Shown here: positions 1 to 10,857 of the stretch, in pieces
How positions within the stretch are numbered: position 1 is the first letter of the stretch
Layout of the letters: the number at the start of each line of letters is the position of its first letter
NCBI GenBank assembly: GCA_026936325.1
Contig: JAPTHN010000003.1
Span: 41,060,011-41,124,010, forward strand
From: Platynereis dumerilii
Lineage: Eukaryota; Annelida; Polychaeta; Phyllodocida; Nereididae
Reading direction: 5' to 3'
Length of the DNA stretch: 64,000 bases
Notes under the pieces: model-generated
What the model saw: the letters and a program-made list of their open reading frames with translations, nothing else
Database searches by the model: none
What the model was told of the DNA's origin: nothing
Made by a program: the position numbers and the translations under genes

Positions 1-400
1 GCTGTATGCCAAGTTTGAATGAGATTGGTAAGCAGGGGTACCCACTGTTATGGTCATAAGTTTTGGCAAAATTTCTTCAGTAAGAGCTAGTGCTTCGCGC
101 TGCTAAAAATAGGAAAATTGAAAACCTCTAATCCTGTTATATTGACAGCCCAGTCAACGTGTACCTGTCTGTGTCATGTCTGTCCACCCATCCCTGTGCC
201 AGTTTCATCCTCTCCTCAACTCCTTAATTTGATTTCCCCTTTAGCATTTCTCAAGTTGTGTTGCTTTTTGACGCAATCGTTCTCATCATTCAATTTCATC
301 CAAAATTACATTTACCATACATCATGCTTTGACATTCTTGAGCTTTTAATTCTTCACACATGCATTTTTGGAGCTATATTTTTTGTTAGAAATTACACAT
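1..400. other. Unassigned AT-rich sequence
   Basis: No gene or recognisable element is seen. A 94-codon open frame at 118-402 lacks any domain, and its composition (Cys/Leu/Phe/Ser-rich translation of pyrimidine-rich DNA) is what non-coding sequence gives. Confidence 0.5.
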
Positions 401-577
401 AGCCTACACAAGTGTAAGAAATCACACATTCACGAATTGCCCATTTGGGGATGTGGCATTTCTAACACTTTTCTGGCTCGTGAATGTGTCAAATATATGC
501 AAGATATTTCATAAACAAAAGTGTCAGATAATACACATAGACGAATCTGATGTACTTGCTAGATATTTCATATACAA

Positions 578-786
578 CACTCTAAAAAATTTCAGACAAA
601 ATTGGTTTTTTAGATTCAAAATGGTTTTTTGAAAAACCAAATTTCAATGCAAAAAACCAACATGGATTTTTTTAAAACCAAATTTCAATGCAAAAAACCA
701 ACATGGATTATTGCATTGAAATTTGGTTTTTCAAAAAACCATTTTGAATCTAAAAAACCAATTTTGTCCCGACATTTTTTAGAGTG
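578..786. mobile_element. Foldback MITE with CACTCTAAAAAAT ends
   Basis: The left arm (578 to about 660) is an inverted copy of the right arm (about 708-786). The ends read CACTCTAAAAAATTTC and, inverted, CACTCTAAAAAATGTC. The middle carries two tandem copies of a unit containing CAAATTTCAATGCAAAAAAC. It sits inside satellite units, has no coding capacity, and should fold into a long hairpin. The CACT tip suggests a CACTA/EnSpm-like or similar non-autonomous origin, but no clear target duplication is seen, so the superfamily is open. Confidence 0.7.
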
Positions 787-1262
787 GAGAGTGTTGTATA
801 ATCCACATAGCCGAGTCTGATGTATATGCAAGATACTTCATAGGCCTATACAAGAGTGTTGTATAATCCACATAGACAAATCTGATGTGTATGCAGGATA
901 ATTCATATACAAGATAGTTGTATAATCCACATAGACAAATCTGATGTGTATGCAGGATAATTCATATACAAGATAGTTGTATAATCCACATAGACAAATC
1001 TGATGTGTATGCAGGATAATTCATATACAAGATAGTTGTATAATCCACATAGACAAATCTGATGTGTATGCAGGATAATTCATATACAAGATAGTTGTAT
1101 AATCCACATAGACAAATCTGATGTGTATGCAGGATAATTCATATACAAGAGTGTTGTATAATACACATAGACGAATCTGATGTACTTGCTAGATATTTCA
1201 TATACAAGAGAGTTGTATGATCCACATAGACAAATCTGATTTTTAGCAAGATATTTCATATA

Positions 1263-2263
1263 GAGTCAAGGATGGTAAATCCGTCCACTTTTGGCTGAAA
1301 CTGTATTTCCAGAAAAACGGTACAAGATATAAAAAATAAAAATTAGTCCTTTGGAAAGGACATATTCCGTATTACCAACTACAGTAATAAAAAGTCAATT
1401 ATTTAAATAATTTTTGCTGGAACCATGGAAACAAAATTTGAAGGTTGAGACATCTAAATTCGTCCACCCTACTGGTAAATCCGTGCAGCAAGGATGGTAA
1501 ATCCGTCCATAGAGCATGATGCAGCCCACACCTATCATATCTAATTATTTTTTCATGTTTTGCAATTTATTAAGTCTTACAAAGGTTTTTGAAATGATTA
1601 ACTTATTGCACTTGTAATAGGCCTAGATGAATTGAATAACAGAGGTCAAATTAAATTTGAATAATTTCAATTAACCACCTCTATCACAATTAAAGAAAAA
1701 TTAAATCCAATCAAAGGGTTAAACTGTTCCTTTTTAAATCTGTAATCAGTGGTATGCCATTTGTAAATATTAAAAGTCATAAAAGTACTCCAAAGGTTAA
1801 TTTTATGGGGGTGGACGGATTTACAAACCCAAGATCAGTCCACTTTTGAAATTTAGATGGTAATTCCGTCCACTTTCAATTCCATTGTATTTCCTCTCAA
1901 TAAATCAGAATTTTGCAAATCCGGCAAGAATAATATAATTTTGTATCTCATTTACTGCTTTTTATCTTAAATTCATTTATTTGATAAAGAAAATAGGCCT
2001 AAAATCTTGAAAATGTCCGAGATCGGAAATTCTCAAAATGGCTATGACCACGTCACAGAATCTGATTGTATTTTGTTATTAAATGGACCTGAAATATTAT
2101 TCAAATTGCTGAAAACGCCAAAAAACGTCAAAAGTAGTTAAAAAAACAAGTTCTTCTTGCATGTGAAAACCTAAGAAGTACAACAGATTCATATGTATCC
2201 TCATATCATGGGGTGGACACTGGACAGATTTTCCATCCTGGATGGATTTACCATCCCTAACTC
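1263..2263. mobile_element. 1001-bp TIR element with repeated GGATGGTAAATCCGTCC word
   Basis: Ends are GAGTCAAGGATGGTAAATCC at the left and, inverted, GAGTTAGGGATGGTAAATCC at the right. The element splits the satellite site CATATACAAG into CATA-TA-element-TA-CAAG, so the target duplication is exactly TA. The word, in both orientations and often degenerate, recurs near 1272, 1452, 1492, 1812, 1857, 2212 and 2240. There is no transposase frame, so it is non-autonomous. A TA duplication fits Tc1/mariner-like or ISL2EU-like transposases, but the termini alone do not decide. Confidence 0.8.
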
Positions 2264-3549
2264 TACAAGAGTGTTGTATTATTCACATAGACGAATCTGA
2301 TGTACATGCAAGATATCTCTGATGTATATGCGGGATAATTCATATACAGCCATGGCCGTTAGTTTTCACTCAGCTGCTATATGCTTCACCATGGAGCTAT
2401 CATTGTGACCAGTCATAACAAAGCAAATATTTGCTCAATCTTCACCAAATTTTCAGGAATTATAGTCTGTACACAGAAGCAGGTGCTCTGATAAATATAC
2501 ATATTATAATAGTTGAATGAAAGAATATTATATAATACCTGTAAAGCAAAATACTAAATTAGTTGAAATTTAAGCATATAATCAGTTCTGATGCTAAATA
2601 TAATTTGCATGATAGTCACCAAAGTGTCTGGATGTGTTAGGCACACACCAAATTAAGCATTCATGACAAAATTGCAATTAAATATGCAGCTTTAACATTG
2701 GTTCTTTGGGTTTGCTTGAAGAGTTTATAATTAGAAAATTTTTTGATTTCTCAAGTAAAAATAAAATGGTAGAAATTTTATCTTCTTTAAAAATTGAATT
2801 TGTTTTATTGAGTTCTAAATCTATGGAAAGCATTAAACACAGCTTTCTGTTCAGATAAGGTAGCGTTCTGTCTTCCCCCACCTACTTTAAATTTGGCCAT
2901 ACTTAAAGCCAAAATGGCTTATATAAAACCCGACGAACCAAGAGTTAAATTATCTGTTAATTTGTAACTTTGTCATGAGTGTTTAATTTGATGCGTACTT
3001 ACTACAGGGGAACAAGAAGTGCAACGAAATGATCATGTGGTCAGTTGTTCAAGTGGTCTTGTGACAAGCAATTTTTCTATGCTCCAGTGAGCACTAAGTG
3101 CAAATATTTCTGAAGCTGAAGACAACACTTTTATTTAATCCATAAGTTTTTTTTATAATTGGAACAACCATTAGGTGTCAGAGAGGGGAGGGGCTTGGAA
3201 TTTTTTTATTTCAATAAAAAGTAAAAATTTTATTTTGTATTCCCTCTGAACTATCTTGAAATAAATAAATTCTAATGAGGAGCTTTTGCTCCCCAAATAT
3301 TATTTCACTGAACTTTTTAGTGCAGTTCCGAATATATGCTGTTTGAATGGTTGAAATCTTCATCTTGAAATTTTAACAAATATCCGTCCCTCCCCAAAAC
3401 GCCGCTTGTACTCTGCCTAAGCAAAACCTCTGCGAGTAATTGAATGAATGAATGATGTAGTAAATAAATAAATAAATTCAAATGATCTATACGTCTCAAC
3501 TACAGACAATGGAAAATGCCATAAAGGACTTTAAATCTTTTTTAATTCT

Positions 3550-3715
3550 GGTACATGCAAATTAGGAGAGGCATCATGGCAATCAGACGGGAGATGGTTG
3601 TTACAAGTGCTTTCCAAGATAGTTCCATCGGTTGACCTGCCAAGATCTGGGATCAAACCTTGGACCCATAGATTGGAAGCCCATATATAGCACCGCCAAC
3701 TGAGCTAGCCCCCTA
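3550..3715 (-). mobile_element. tRNA-derived SINE remnant
   Basis: On the minus strand, 3712 down to about 3630 reads GGGGGCTAGCTCAGTTGG (an A-box-like sequence) followed by GGTTTGATCCC (a B-box-like sequence) at tRNA spacing. The body continues toward 3550 without an obvious tail. It lacks proper acceptor-stem pairing and a 3-prime tRNA end, so it is a SINE head and not a working tRNA. It lies inside the 2.6-kb long-TIR element. Confidence 0.6.
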
Positions 3716-4814
3716 CATACAGGGCAAGAGGAAGAGGTTATTTAATTACATTTTAAAGAGAATATTTTTTTCAATGTAAAATTAACTACCATTTGGCAAG
3801 ACATATGAACAAAGTTGTTGTGTACAAACATTTGGATATGGGATTGTACCATTTTTTGCATTCTTGTGTTCGGTAATTATTTATTTTAAGCATGCAATAT
3901 ATTGAAATATTTATTTCTGAATCAAACAACGCCTTTTAAGAAATAACCTCAATCCCCCCCCCCACCCAGTTTACAATGAGTGTCGAGTGTATGTAATGTG
4001 CACTTCCAACAAATTTCACTTGTTGATGACAGTTGCTGCAAAGCACAACATAATTATTAGATTATTGTGGAAGAGGGTGTTGTTTGACAAAAGCAGGAAT
4101 AATCCTGAAGTGTGATACTCAGAATTTGCTCAGTCAAGTATGAAAATTTGTGACGTGGCAAAGCTACTTGAGCACCAAACACATTGTCATTTCGTTGCAC
4201 TTCTTGTTCCCCTGTAGTAACACATACAGACACTTTGATGACTGTTACTATCATGCGAATAAGACATAGTGTCAGAACTGATTATATGCTTTTAAACTAC
4301 AGTGTGTCTCATCAAGCATGCAAACTCGAATTTAGCACTTACTGTACAGTGTGTATAAAACCACTGCATGAGCTAAATTAATTGGTACCAATTCCAGTGA
4401 CTGGAACTAAGTTTGGGGAGGCGCTGCAGTGCATTATAGTGACGTCATGGCCCTTTGTGTGGTATAAAATTGGTTGCGTCATGAATGTAAACAAGTAGAA
4501 ATGGATTGCCGTCATAAAAAATGGCCGAAAATCGGCAAAATAACAACTCCAAAACATCGCGAAAATGGGATATTTACATTGCAAATTAGCTGATCTTTAA
4601 GCAGGTATGTGTATTTCTGCTGTGGGCCTTCTAGAAGTGGAGGAATCAGGCCAAACGTTAGTTCGCATGTGAGATGAGACAAAGTGTAATTTAGTATTTT
4701 GCTTTACAGTCATCATGTAATATTCTTTCATTCAACAATTGTTATCAGAGCACCTGCTACTGTGTACAGACTATAATTCCTGAAAATTTGGTGAAGATTA
4801 AGCAAGTATTTGTG

Positions 4815-4876
4815 AGCGCCCAGAACTGGGCTTGGAGGGCTGCACTTACCATATCTATCTATCTATCTATCTATTT
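4815..4876 (+). repeat. Small insertion with (ATCT)n tail
   Basis: Compared with the left TIR of its host element, the right TIR carries an extra GCCCAGAACTGGGCTTGGAG-type sequence ending in ACTTACCAT and ATCT repeats. A similar GACTGGGCTTAGAGGG...GCACTTACCAT stretch occurs at 60058-60105. It is likely the 3-prime end of a short retroposon with a simple-repeat tail. Confidence 0.5.
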
Positions 4877-5035
4877 GCTTTGTTATGACTAGTCACAATG
4901 ATAACGCCATGGTGAAGCATAGCAGCTGAATGAAAACTAACGGCCATGGCTGTACAAGAGTGTTGTATAATCCACATTGACAAATCTGATGTATATGCAA
5001 GATATTTCATATACAACACGGTGCGACAACATGGC

Positions 5036-5592
5036 AGCACTGTACATGCTGTACATGACTTCGCACAGTGTCCTTGAACAAAGTTTAGGGTTTTAAAAAA
5101 ATGTACAAAGAATCTGTCAACACAGCGTTGTAGTATGTGGTCTCAGCTTCGATTTGATGTAAAGATAAAAAAAATCTGTTGGGAAAATTGAAATTTACAA
5201 TTTTTAGTTTTTCACACCCTTGTTGCATGCAAAATATCCATTATAGAATGTTTAAAATTAATATCTTAACATAGAAATGCTTTCCATTCCCACCTTGATG
5301 CTTATGTATACACTGGACCAAATTCAGAATTATGATTAAGTGGTTTTTAAAGGATTATCACGTTCTGAAGGTGTTACAAACTTGCTAGACTATAATCTTC
5401 ATTCTCCGAACCCATTTAGAGTCAATTCAACTGAACCTGCATTATGTCCTGAATTTATCAACTGTATAAGCTGTGTAGTAGAACACCCTGGCTATATAGC
5501 CAATAACAAGACATATCTAGGGCTTTTACAGCATTTCTATATCCATATTTTGAGATGTATGTTGCAAAACTTTCAAAGTATATCTCTTCATA
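5036..5592. mobile_element. Partial copy of a TIR element also found at 34600-36290
   Basis: This stretch shares its left end (CACAGTGTCCTTGAACAAAG, then TGTACAAAGAATCTGTCAAC) and most of its body with the 34600-36290 element. The segment 5340-5590 matches 35880-36137 inverted, at high identity. An 86-codon frame (5340-5600) is preserved between copies only because the DNA is similar, and it has no recognised domain. The copy ends where a CACTG-ended element begins at 5593. Confidence 0.6.
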
Positions 5593-6242
5593 CACTGTAA
5601 AATCGGAGGCACTGATTCAGCTCAATTTATAGAGTGAGATGGTTGCACAAGTTGATTGAGCTAACATAGATTAATGTTGTAAGCTGAGATAACTCAAAAT
5701 ACCGAGCTGAGATAGCTCAAAATACTAAGCTATGTTGACTAAGGTATTCAAGCTGAGAAAACTCAAAACAATGAGCTGTGTTGACTTACAGCTCAAAATA
5801 TTGAGTTTTGTTGACTTATTGATCCAAGTTGACACAACTCAAAATTTTGGGCTGTGTTGACTTATTTTTAGTTGTTTTTGATTTATATTTGTGTGACCTG
5901 TCTTATAAAGTTATTTATGAATGTGGGCTGTAATCCAAAAATATTGTTTGATCTCTCAAGGGGATCCACCTGATCCAGTATGCTTCATTTTAGCACATCA
6001 TGGACAGGCCCAAGATGCATTCAACACAACTATATGTGGCATGGCTGTGATGTCAAGCTCTCTGCAACAACTGAAGCTTTCATGTTTTCACAGCTTAATG
6101 TTATGATTCGTTTGGAGAAATTACAGCATTGAGCTATCATTCCTTGACAACTTATAGGATTGAGCTATCATAGCTTGAAAATAATAAACATTCTCAGACA
6201 GCTCAAATTATTGCTTCAACACAGTTTTCAAATTTTACAGTG
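5593..6242. mobile_element. CACTG-ended non-autonomous TIR element with AGCTCAAAAT repeats
   Basis: The ends are CACTGTAAAAT and its exact inverse ATTTTACAGTG. The interior from about 5640 to 5870 is an imperfect array built from GAGCTGAGATAGCTCAAAAT and TGTTGACTTA words, echoed again near 6125-6215. CACTG tips resemble the CACTA/EnSpm/Chapaev group. Comparison with the copy at 35862 shows that this element interrupts sequence that is contiguous there. No transposase frame is present. Confidence 0.65.
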
Positions 6243-7139
6243 TGGATAAGTCATGTAAGCGTGGCTTAACTGTTCCAAGATCAATGCAGTTTGATGACTC
6301 TACATGTACAGTACTTGACATCTGTCTATTCTAGCAAGGAAATGCCATAGAAAGAATACTTGCCTGTCTGCCGGAGGAGCTCTAGATGCTCATGCAGTGT
6401 TCCTTATAGTCTGCTATACTCTGTCCCAAGTGTGGGCAATTATCGTCAAAACGCTTAAAAAAAATCCAGCCTTCATGCAGGATGAAACTAGATCTCAGTA
6501 GAATACTCGTAATTAGAAGTGAAATATCTCTAGTATTTCAATAAATTTGCATTCACAGATCTAGGATCAATCTTTTTTGGCAAAGTGTTCAAAGTCAACC
6601 CAGTTGTTCAAAGTCACATAATTTGACGGTAAAATGATGTTTAAGACAACCAGTCTACTCCATGGACCAGGTCTTTGAGAGAGACAGGAATACCTTTCTA
6701 ATTGATCATATGTGCCAGGACTCGTCTTTTGTAATAATTATGGACCAATTTCAAAGATGTGTCATAAAGACCATAAACCTAATCACAAAATCTATTTTTC
6801 AAATTGATTTGAGTTTAATATTCCTGATAAGCAGTTTCATGTTCAAATATTGTCTTATCTGTATTTTGGCAGATCCTTGTCTGTTGAATAATCCTGATTA
6901 ACTTGCAATCAACATAACACTAATAGACAAAAATGCATTCAACTAGCATGAAGGGCAGATAGCTGCATTTTACTCATGACAATTGGATTTCATTCGAACT
7001 GGTTTTTAGATGGCCCTGGAATTTCCTTTTATTCATTTCGTCTCTTGATAGAAGGAAATACCAATACATGCAGCACTATTGATCACTTCATCGACACCTT
7101 TCAGTTCAGTTCACAAACGTTCTGAACCATTCTAGCTTT
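6243..7139. other. Unassigned sequence
   Basis: No gene or clear repeat is seen. The last few hundred bases may be decayed upstream sequence of LINE A, but nothing before about 7140 can be read as LINE protein with confidence. Confidence 0.4.
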
Positions 7140-7549
7140 TCTTGAAATACGTAAACTCATGTCTGCAAGAGATAAACTCAAACAAGAAGCTGTTAAAGCT
7201 GAAAGTGCTGATATGTATCAACAGTACAAGCAGCTGAAGAACCGAATAATCTCAATGTGCAAAAAAGCCAAATAGGAATACTACTCAAATCTCATTTATG
7301 AAAGTTGTGACAATACAAACAAACTTTGGAAATCCATTAAAAGAGTGCTACCTCGGAAAGCCAAAGAAACTTTGACAGTCATACAAGATAATAATAATAA
7401 TAATAATAATAATAAATTTATTTTCTATAGCGTAGAATCTATAAATACTCTGAATGCTTCACAATAAAAATATGATATAAAATATAAAACAATAAATGGC
7501 AAAAAACAATAAAAGTAGAGTCAATGAATATAAATCGGAAATGTAAATG

Positions 7550-8857
7550 TCAGTTATAATATTGTGTAAATAAAAACGTCTTCAGTTTTGACTTGAAAAT
7601 GACTAGGGATGGAGATTTTCTGACACAGTGAGGAAGTTCATTCCAGAGTCTAGCACCTGCAACGTCAAACGCTCGATTCTGCACCAGTGTAGATCTAGTA
7701 AATGGTACATCTAACAGAGTTAAGTCACTGGATCGAAGTAGTCTAGATGGATTATGGTGATGTACAAGTTTGTTCAGATAAACTGGTGCATCTTGATGAA
7801 TTGCTTTGTATATGACTGTGAGGACTTTAAATTTAATCCGTTGCTGCACAGGGAGCCAGTGAAGTGACTTCAGCACAGGTGTAATATGATCCCTGCTCCC
7901 TGTGCCAGTTAATATCCGAGCTGCTATATTTTGGATTCTTTGGAGTCTGGCAATAAGTTTCGATGGAAGACCAAGTAAAAGAGCATTGCAGTAGTCGAGT
8001 CTAGCAGTTACGAAGGCATGCACCAACAATTCCATGGAGTCGCGATCAATGTGTTTTTTGATTTTCTGCAGCGTGTATATATGCGTGTATGATGATTTAC
8101 AGATTGATGATACATGAGCTTCCATTGAAGAATGTGAGTCCATGATCACTCCCAGGTTACGAGCACTTTTAGATGATGAAATGCTGTGGCCACCAATTAC
8201 TAGAGGTGATGGTTGGAGATTGCGTGCAACAGCAGTAAACAAAATTACCAGATACTCCGTTTTATCTTCATTCAATTTGAGTTGATGCTTAATCATCCAA
8301 GATTGAATCAGCGAAGCAAATTCCTGGAGATGATTAATAGCATGGGGTAATTCGCGTGATTTACAAGTGGCCCAAAGCTGGGTGTCATCAGCGTAGAGAT
8401 GGTAATTGCAGCCAGTTGATCGAAGGAGGCTACCTAACGAAGCTGTATAGACCGTAAAGAGTAGTGGCCCCAGCACAGAGCCCTGGGGCACACCACAGGT
8501 CAGTTGCCGAGGACCAGATGTAATCTGTTTAATCTTAACAGCTTGTTGACGCGATTGCAGATACGAAGAGAACCAGGCAAGTGCAGAACCCGACACACCA
8601 AACTGCTTGAGAGTGTCAGTAAGGAGAGCGTGATTTACAGTGTCGAACGCGGCCGACAAGTCCAGTAGAACAAGTAGCACAGCCTTCTGCTCTCCAATAG
8701 CATGGATGATATCATTCTGGACGCATAGTAAGGCAGTCTCGGTACTATGTCCCTTGCGGTAAGCCGATTGACATGGCTCGGTGAGATTGTTGATGTTGAG
8801 GTACGACGAAAGTTGAGATGCAACTACCTTTTCAATAACTTTAGAAACAAACCCCAA
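7550..8857 (-). CDS. LINE C reverse transcriptase segment (435 codons)
   Basis: It contains the palm and thumb of a non-LTR reverse transcriptase: SAYRKGHSTETALL (about 32-44), motif A LLDLSAAFDTVNH (64-76), motif B CGVPQGSVLGPLLF (121-134), motif C YADDTQLW (155-162) and LNEDKTEYL. The C-terminal half has LDYCNALLLGLP, LKSLHWLPVQQRIKFK, YKAIHQDAPVYL and ARLWNELP, the usual CR1/L2-group tail, ending at FKSKLKTFLF. The true reading starts upstream (IPKNYRPVSNLG, near 8895) after a frameshift. Both catalytic aspartates are kept. Confidence 0.9.
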   Translation of the reverse strand: MGFVSKVIEKVVASQLSSYLNINNLTEPCQSAYRKGHSTETALLCVQNDIIHAIGEQKAVLLVLLDLSAAFDTVNHALLTDTLKQFGVSGSALAWFSSYLQSRQQAVKIKQITSGPRQLTCGVPQGSVLGPLLFTVYTASLGSLLRSTGCNYHLYADDTQLWATCKSRELPHAINHLQEFASLIQSWMIKHQLKLNEDKTEYLVILFTAVARNLQPSPLVIGGHSISSSKSARNLGVIMDSHSSMEAHVSSICKSSYTHIYTLQKIKKHIDRDSMELLVHAFVTARLDYCNALLLGLPSKLIARLQRIQNIAARILTGTGSRDHITPVLKSLHWLPVQQRIKFKVLTVIYKAIHQDAPVYLNKLVHHHNPSRLLRSSDLTLLDVPFTRSTLVQNRAFDVAGARLWNELPHCVRKSPSLVIFKSKLKTFLFTQYYN

Positions 8858-8910
8858 ATTTGAAACAGGACGATAGTTCTTTGGTATACTGGGGTCAAGA
8901 TTAGCCTTCT

Positions 8911-9444
8911 TCAGTACTGGGGCAACAAGTGCCTTCTTGTAGCTATCAGGAAAAATCCCACTGGCAAGGGATTTATTGACAATATCCGTGATAACAGGAG
9001 AGATGGAAACAGCGGCAATTTTGATGATGGAAGTTGGAACTGGGTCAAGAGCACAGCGCAGGTGACAGGTTTAAATGAGCTTAAATTGCAAGAAACCACT
9101 GACTGATAAGGCGGAAGATGAAAGTTATTGTCACAATTAATTGACTGTCTAATTTTGTCAATTTTTTCAATAAAAAGGTCACTGAACATTGTGCATAATT
9201 CAACTGGTTCACAGTCTGGTGGCAAACTTTGGGTCTTTGATCGTCCGAGAAGACCATTCAAGACAGTGAAAAGTTTCTTTGAATCACCTTTGCATTCTTC
9301 AATGGTTTTTCTATAGTAGTCTGACTTGGCCTGGTCAATAATGGCCAGTACCTCGTCTCTCACACTGCAGTAGACTTGCCTGTGAACTTCAAGGCCAGAC
9401 TTGCGCCAACGTCGTTCAGCCTGTCTGCGCTTCTGCTTCGCCAC
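8911..9444 (-). pseudogene. LINE C linker segment between endonuclease and reverse transcriptase
   Basis: After the in-frame stop the protein continues as AKQKRRQAERRWRKSGLEVH, the basic linker typical of CR1-group LINEs, then DYYRKTIEECKGDSKKLF and TMFSDLFIEKIDKIR. The frame leaves the conserved reading near 9060. The expected LRCALDPVPTSIIK continues in another frame, so a small indel has occurred there. The last 40 or so codons of this open segment are therefore out-of-frame noise. Confidence 0.8.
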
Positions 9445-9459
9445 TCTGATCGAATCATT

Positions 9460-10725
9460 TTACCAATTTGCTTCTGGTCTCTGGGTGATGGAACGTGTCT
9501 TGACTGGTGCAAGACGATCAGCAATATTTCTGAGTTCTGAATCGTATAGATCCACGAGTTCGGTTAGTGGCACATCAGATGTAGGTTTGCCTAAGCGGGA
9601 TTCTGCAACAGCCTCCACTATGGTATCGCAGGTAATCTTTTTAAAGTTCCTGTAGGTTACCTTGTTGACAGGCAACAGTGGCTTATTTAAGTTAAGAGTC
9701 GTACAAACAGGGTAATGATCCGGGAACCCATGATCTTCAGCAAGAGTAGACCAGACGAGATCATCGCTTGATCTGCTGAGAACGAGGTCAAGTGTATGAC
9801 CTGACTTATGTGTGCTAACCGACACATGCTGCTGCAAGTCAAAAGACTTCAATAAATCGAGAAAATCTGCTGCTTCCTTGTTTGTTTGATCTTCAATGTG
9901 ATAATTGAAGTCACCAACAATCAAAAGTTTACCAGATGTTGTGATGAAATGTTCAAGGAAGTGACCGAACTCAACTAAGAATTGTTGATGGGTAGTTTTG
10001 TTCTTTTGGGAGGGAGGGGGTCGATATACAACAGCCAGGTATACAGTCAGTGTGGAACGAATAACACAATGGAGTAGCTCAAAGGATGGATGGACTGTTG
10101 AATCTTGGATAGACTTAACACAGAGGCTACTCCGATAGATGAGTGCAGTTCCCCCGCCTCTGGAGCCCCTTGGATTGTGCTTTACATTGTAGCCATTGGG
10201 CAGTAGTGCACTTGAGATGACATTGTCTTTTTCTGTACCAGAGAGCCATGTCTCGGTAAGGGCAAACAAATCCATATTTTGATCAATGATAAAGTCAAAT
10301 AAGCTAGTGGTTTTATTGCACACTGACCAGGGATTTAAAGAACAAATGCTCAAAGTGCATGATCTTTCAGTATGCTGCATGTGTTCATCAGATTGTTTGT
10401 TGGTCAGTGGCACAAGACACTGCATTGTTGAATTGATAATGTTTGTTGTTGTTGGTCTTTGTGGTCGATGACCTGTTATGATCCTGATGGGTCTCCTCAA
10501 ACAAACTCCAGCCTTCTTGCCTCTCTTTGTTTTGTGAGGTTTGTGACTGAAAGCTGTGATAGCCAGTTCTCTGTTTAGACCAACACAGGGACTTAATCCA
10601 TTTCTGATGCCAATGTCTAACAACTCCTGTCTAGTATATTGAATAATGTTCATGGCTGGTTGACCATTAGCCATGGTTGAATAATGATACTCCAATGCAA
10701 AACTAAGTTGAAATAAATCCTTCAA
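9460..10725 (-). CDS. LINE C endonuclease segment (421 codons)
   Basis: The N-terminus (about residues 1-125) holds YTRQELLDIG and a basic stretch (KTKRGKKAG), which is usual in fish and invertebrate CR1/L2-group proteins. Residues about 128-365 form an APE-type endonuclease: NPWSVCNKT, LTETWLSG (catalytic Glu), GGGTALIYR, YRPPPS, GDFNYH (catalytic Asp/Asn), SGHTLDLVL and DHYPV. This enzyme nicks target DNA to prime reverse transcription. The frame ends at TAA immediately before the conserved YNDSIR linker, a single nonsense change relative to the family pattern. The downstream reading continues in the same frame at 9444. Confidence 0.9.
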   Translation of the reverse strand: MKDLFQLSFALEYHYSTMANGQPAMNIIQYTRQELLDIGIRNGLSPCVGLNRELAITAFSHKPHKTKRGKKAGVCLRRPIRIITGHRPQRPTTTNIINSTMQCLVPLTNKQSDEHMQHTERSCTLSICSLNPWSVCNKTTSLFDFIIDQNMDLFALTETWLSGTEKDNVISSALLPNGYNVKHNPRGSRGGGTALIYRSSLCVKSIQDSTVHPSFELLHCVIRSTLTVYLAVVYRPPPSQKNKTTHQQFLVEFGHFLEHFITTSGKLLIVGDFNYHIEDQTNKEAADFLDLLKSFDLQQHVSVSTHKSGHTLDLVLSRSSDDLVWSTLAEDHGFPDHYPVCTTLNLNKPLLPVNKVTYRNFKKITCDTIVEAVAESRLGKPTSDVPLTELVDLYDSELRNIADRLAPVKTRSITQRPEANW

Positions 10726-10857
10726 ATTATGAACAAGTAAAAGTCCACATAGCCTACAGGCAAAAATATATTCACTGTGATCACTGGCATTTTAAAAATC
10801 ATACTGAAGACATAAGGATAATGTAAATGATAAAATTAAGTAATAAAATCCATTAAT

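Larger units (their letters stand above)
2347..4952. mobile_element. 2.6-kb DNA transposon relic with ~210-bp terminal inverted repeats, TA target
   Basis: Left end CAGCCATGGCCGTTAGTTTT and right end inverted to the same sequence. The arms match for about 210 bp (2347-2560 against about 4690-4952), broken in the right arm by a roughly 65-bp insertion ending in ATCT repeats. The flanks are CATATA and TACAAG, rebuilding the satellite site CATATACAAG with a TA duplication. The interior (2560-4690) has no long open frame and holds a tRNA-derived SINE. It is a non-autonomous or gutted TIR transposon, probably of a TA-targeting superfamily. Confidence 0.8.
400..5035. repeat. 59-bp satellite array, interrupted by three insertions
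   Basis: The unit reads roughly GTATAATCCACATAGACAAA, then TCTGATGTGTATGCAGGATA, then ATTCATATACAAGATAGTT. Starts at 861, 920 and 979 give a 59-bp period, and the units between about 860 and 1150 are practically identical. Degenerate units lie at about 490-577, 787-860, 1150-1260, 2264-2346 and 4953-5035. The array is split by a foldback MITE (578-786), a 1001-bp TIR element (1263-2263) and a 2606-bp long-TIR element (2347-4952). The pieces on both sides of each insertion show that one continuous array came first. Confidence 0.85.

Noticed and set aside
860-1150. CRISPR array (regular repeats)
   Set aside because: The whole 59-bp unit is repeated without unique spacers, which is a eukaryotic tandem satellite.
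5340-5600. Conserved 86-91-codon frame shared with 35862-36137
   Set aside because: The two loci are copies of one repeat with similar DNA throughout, no domain is recognised and no splice context is seen.
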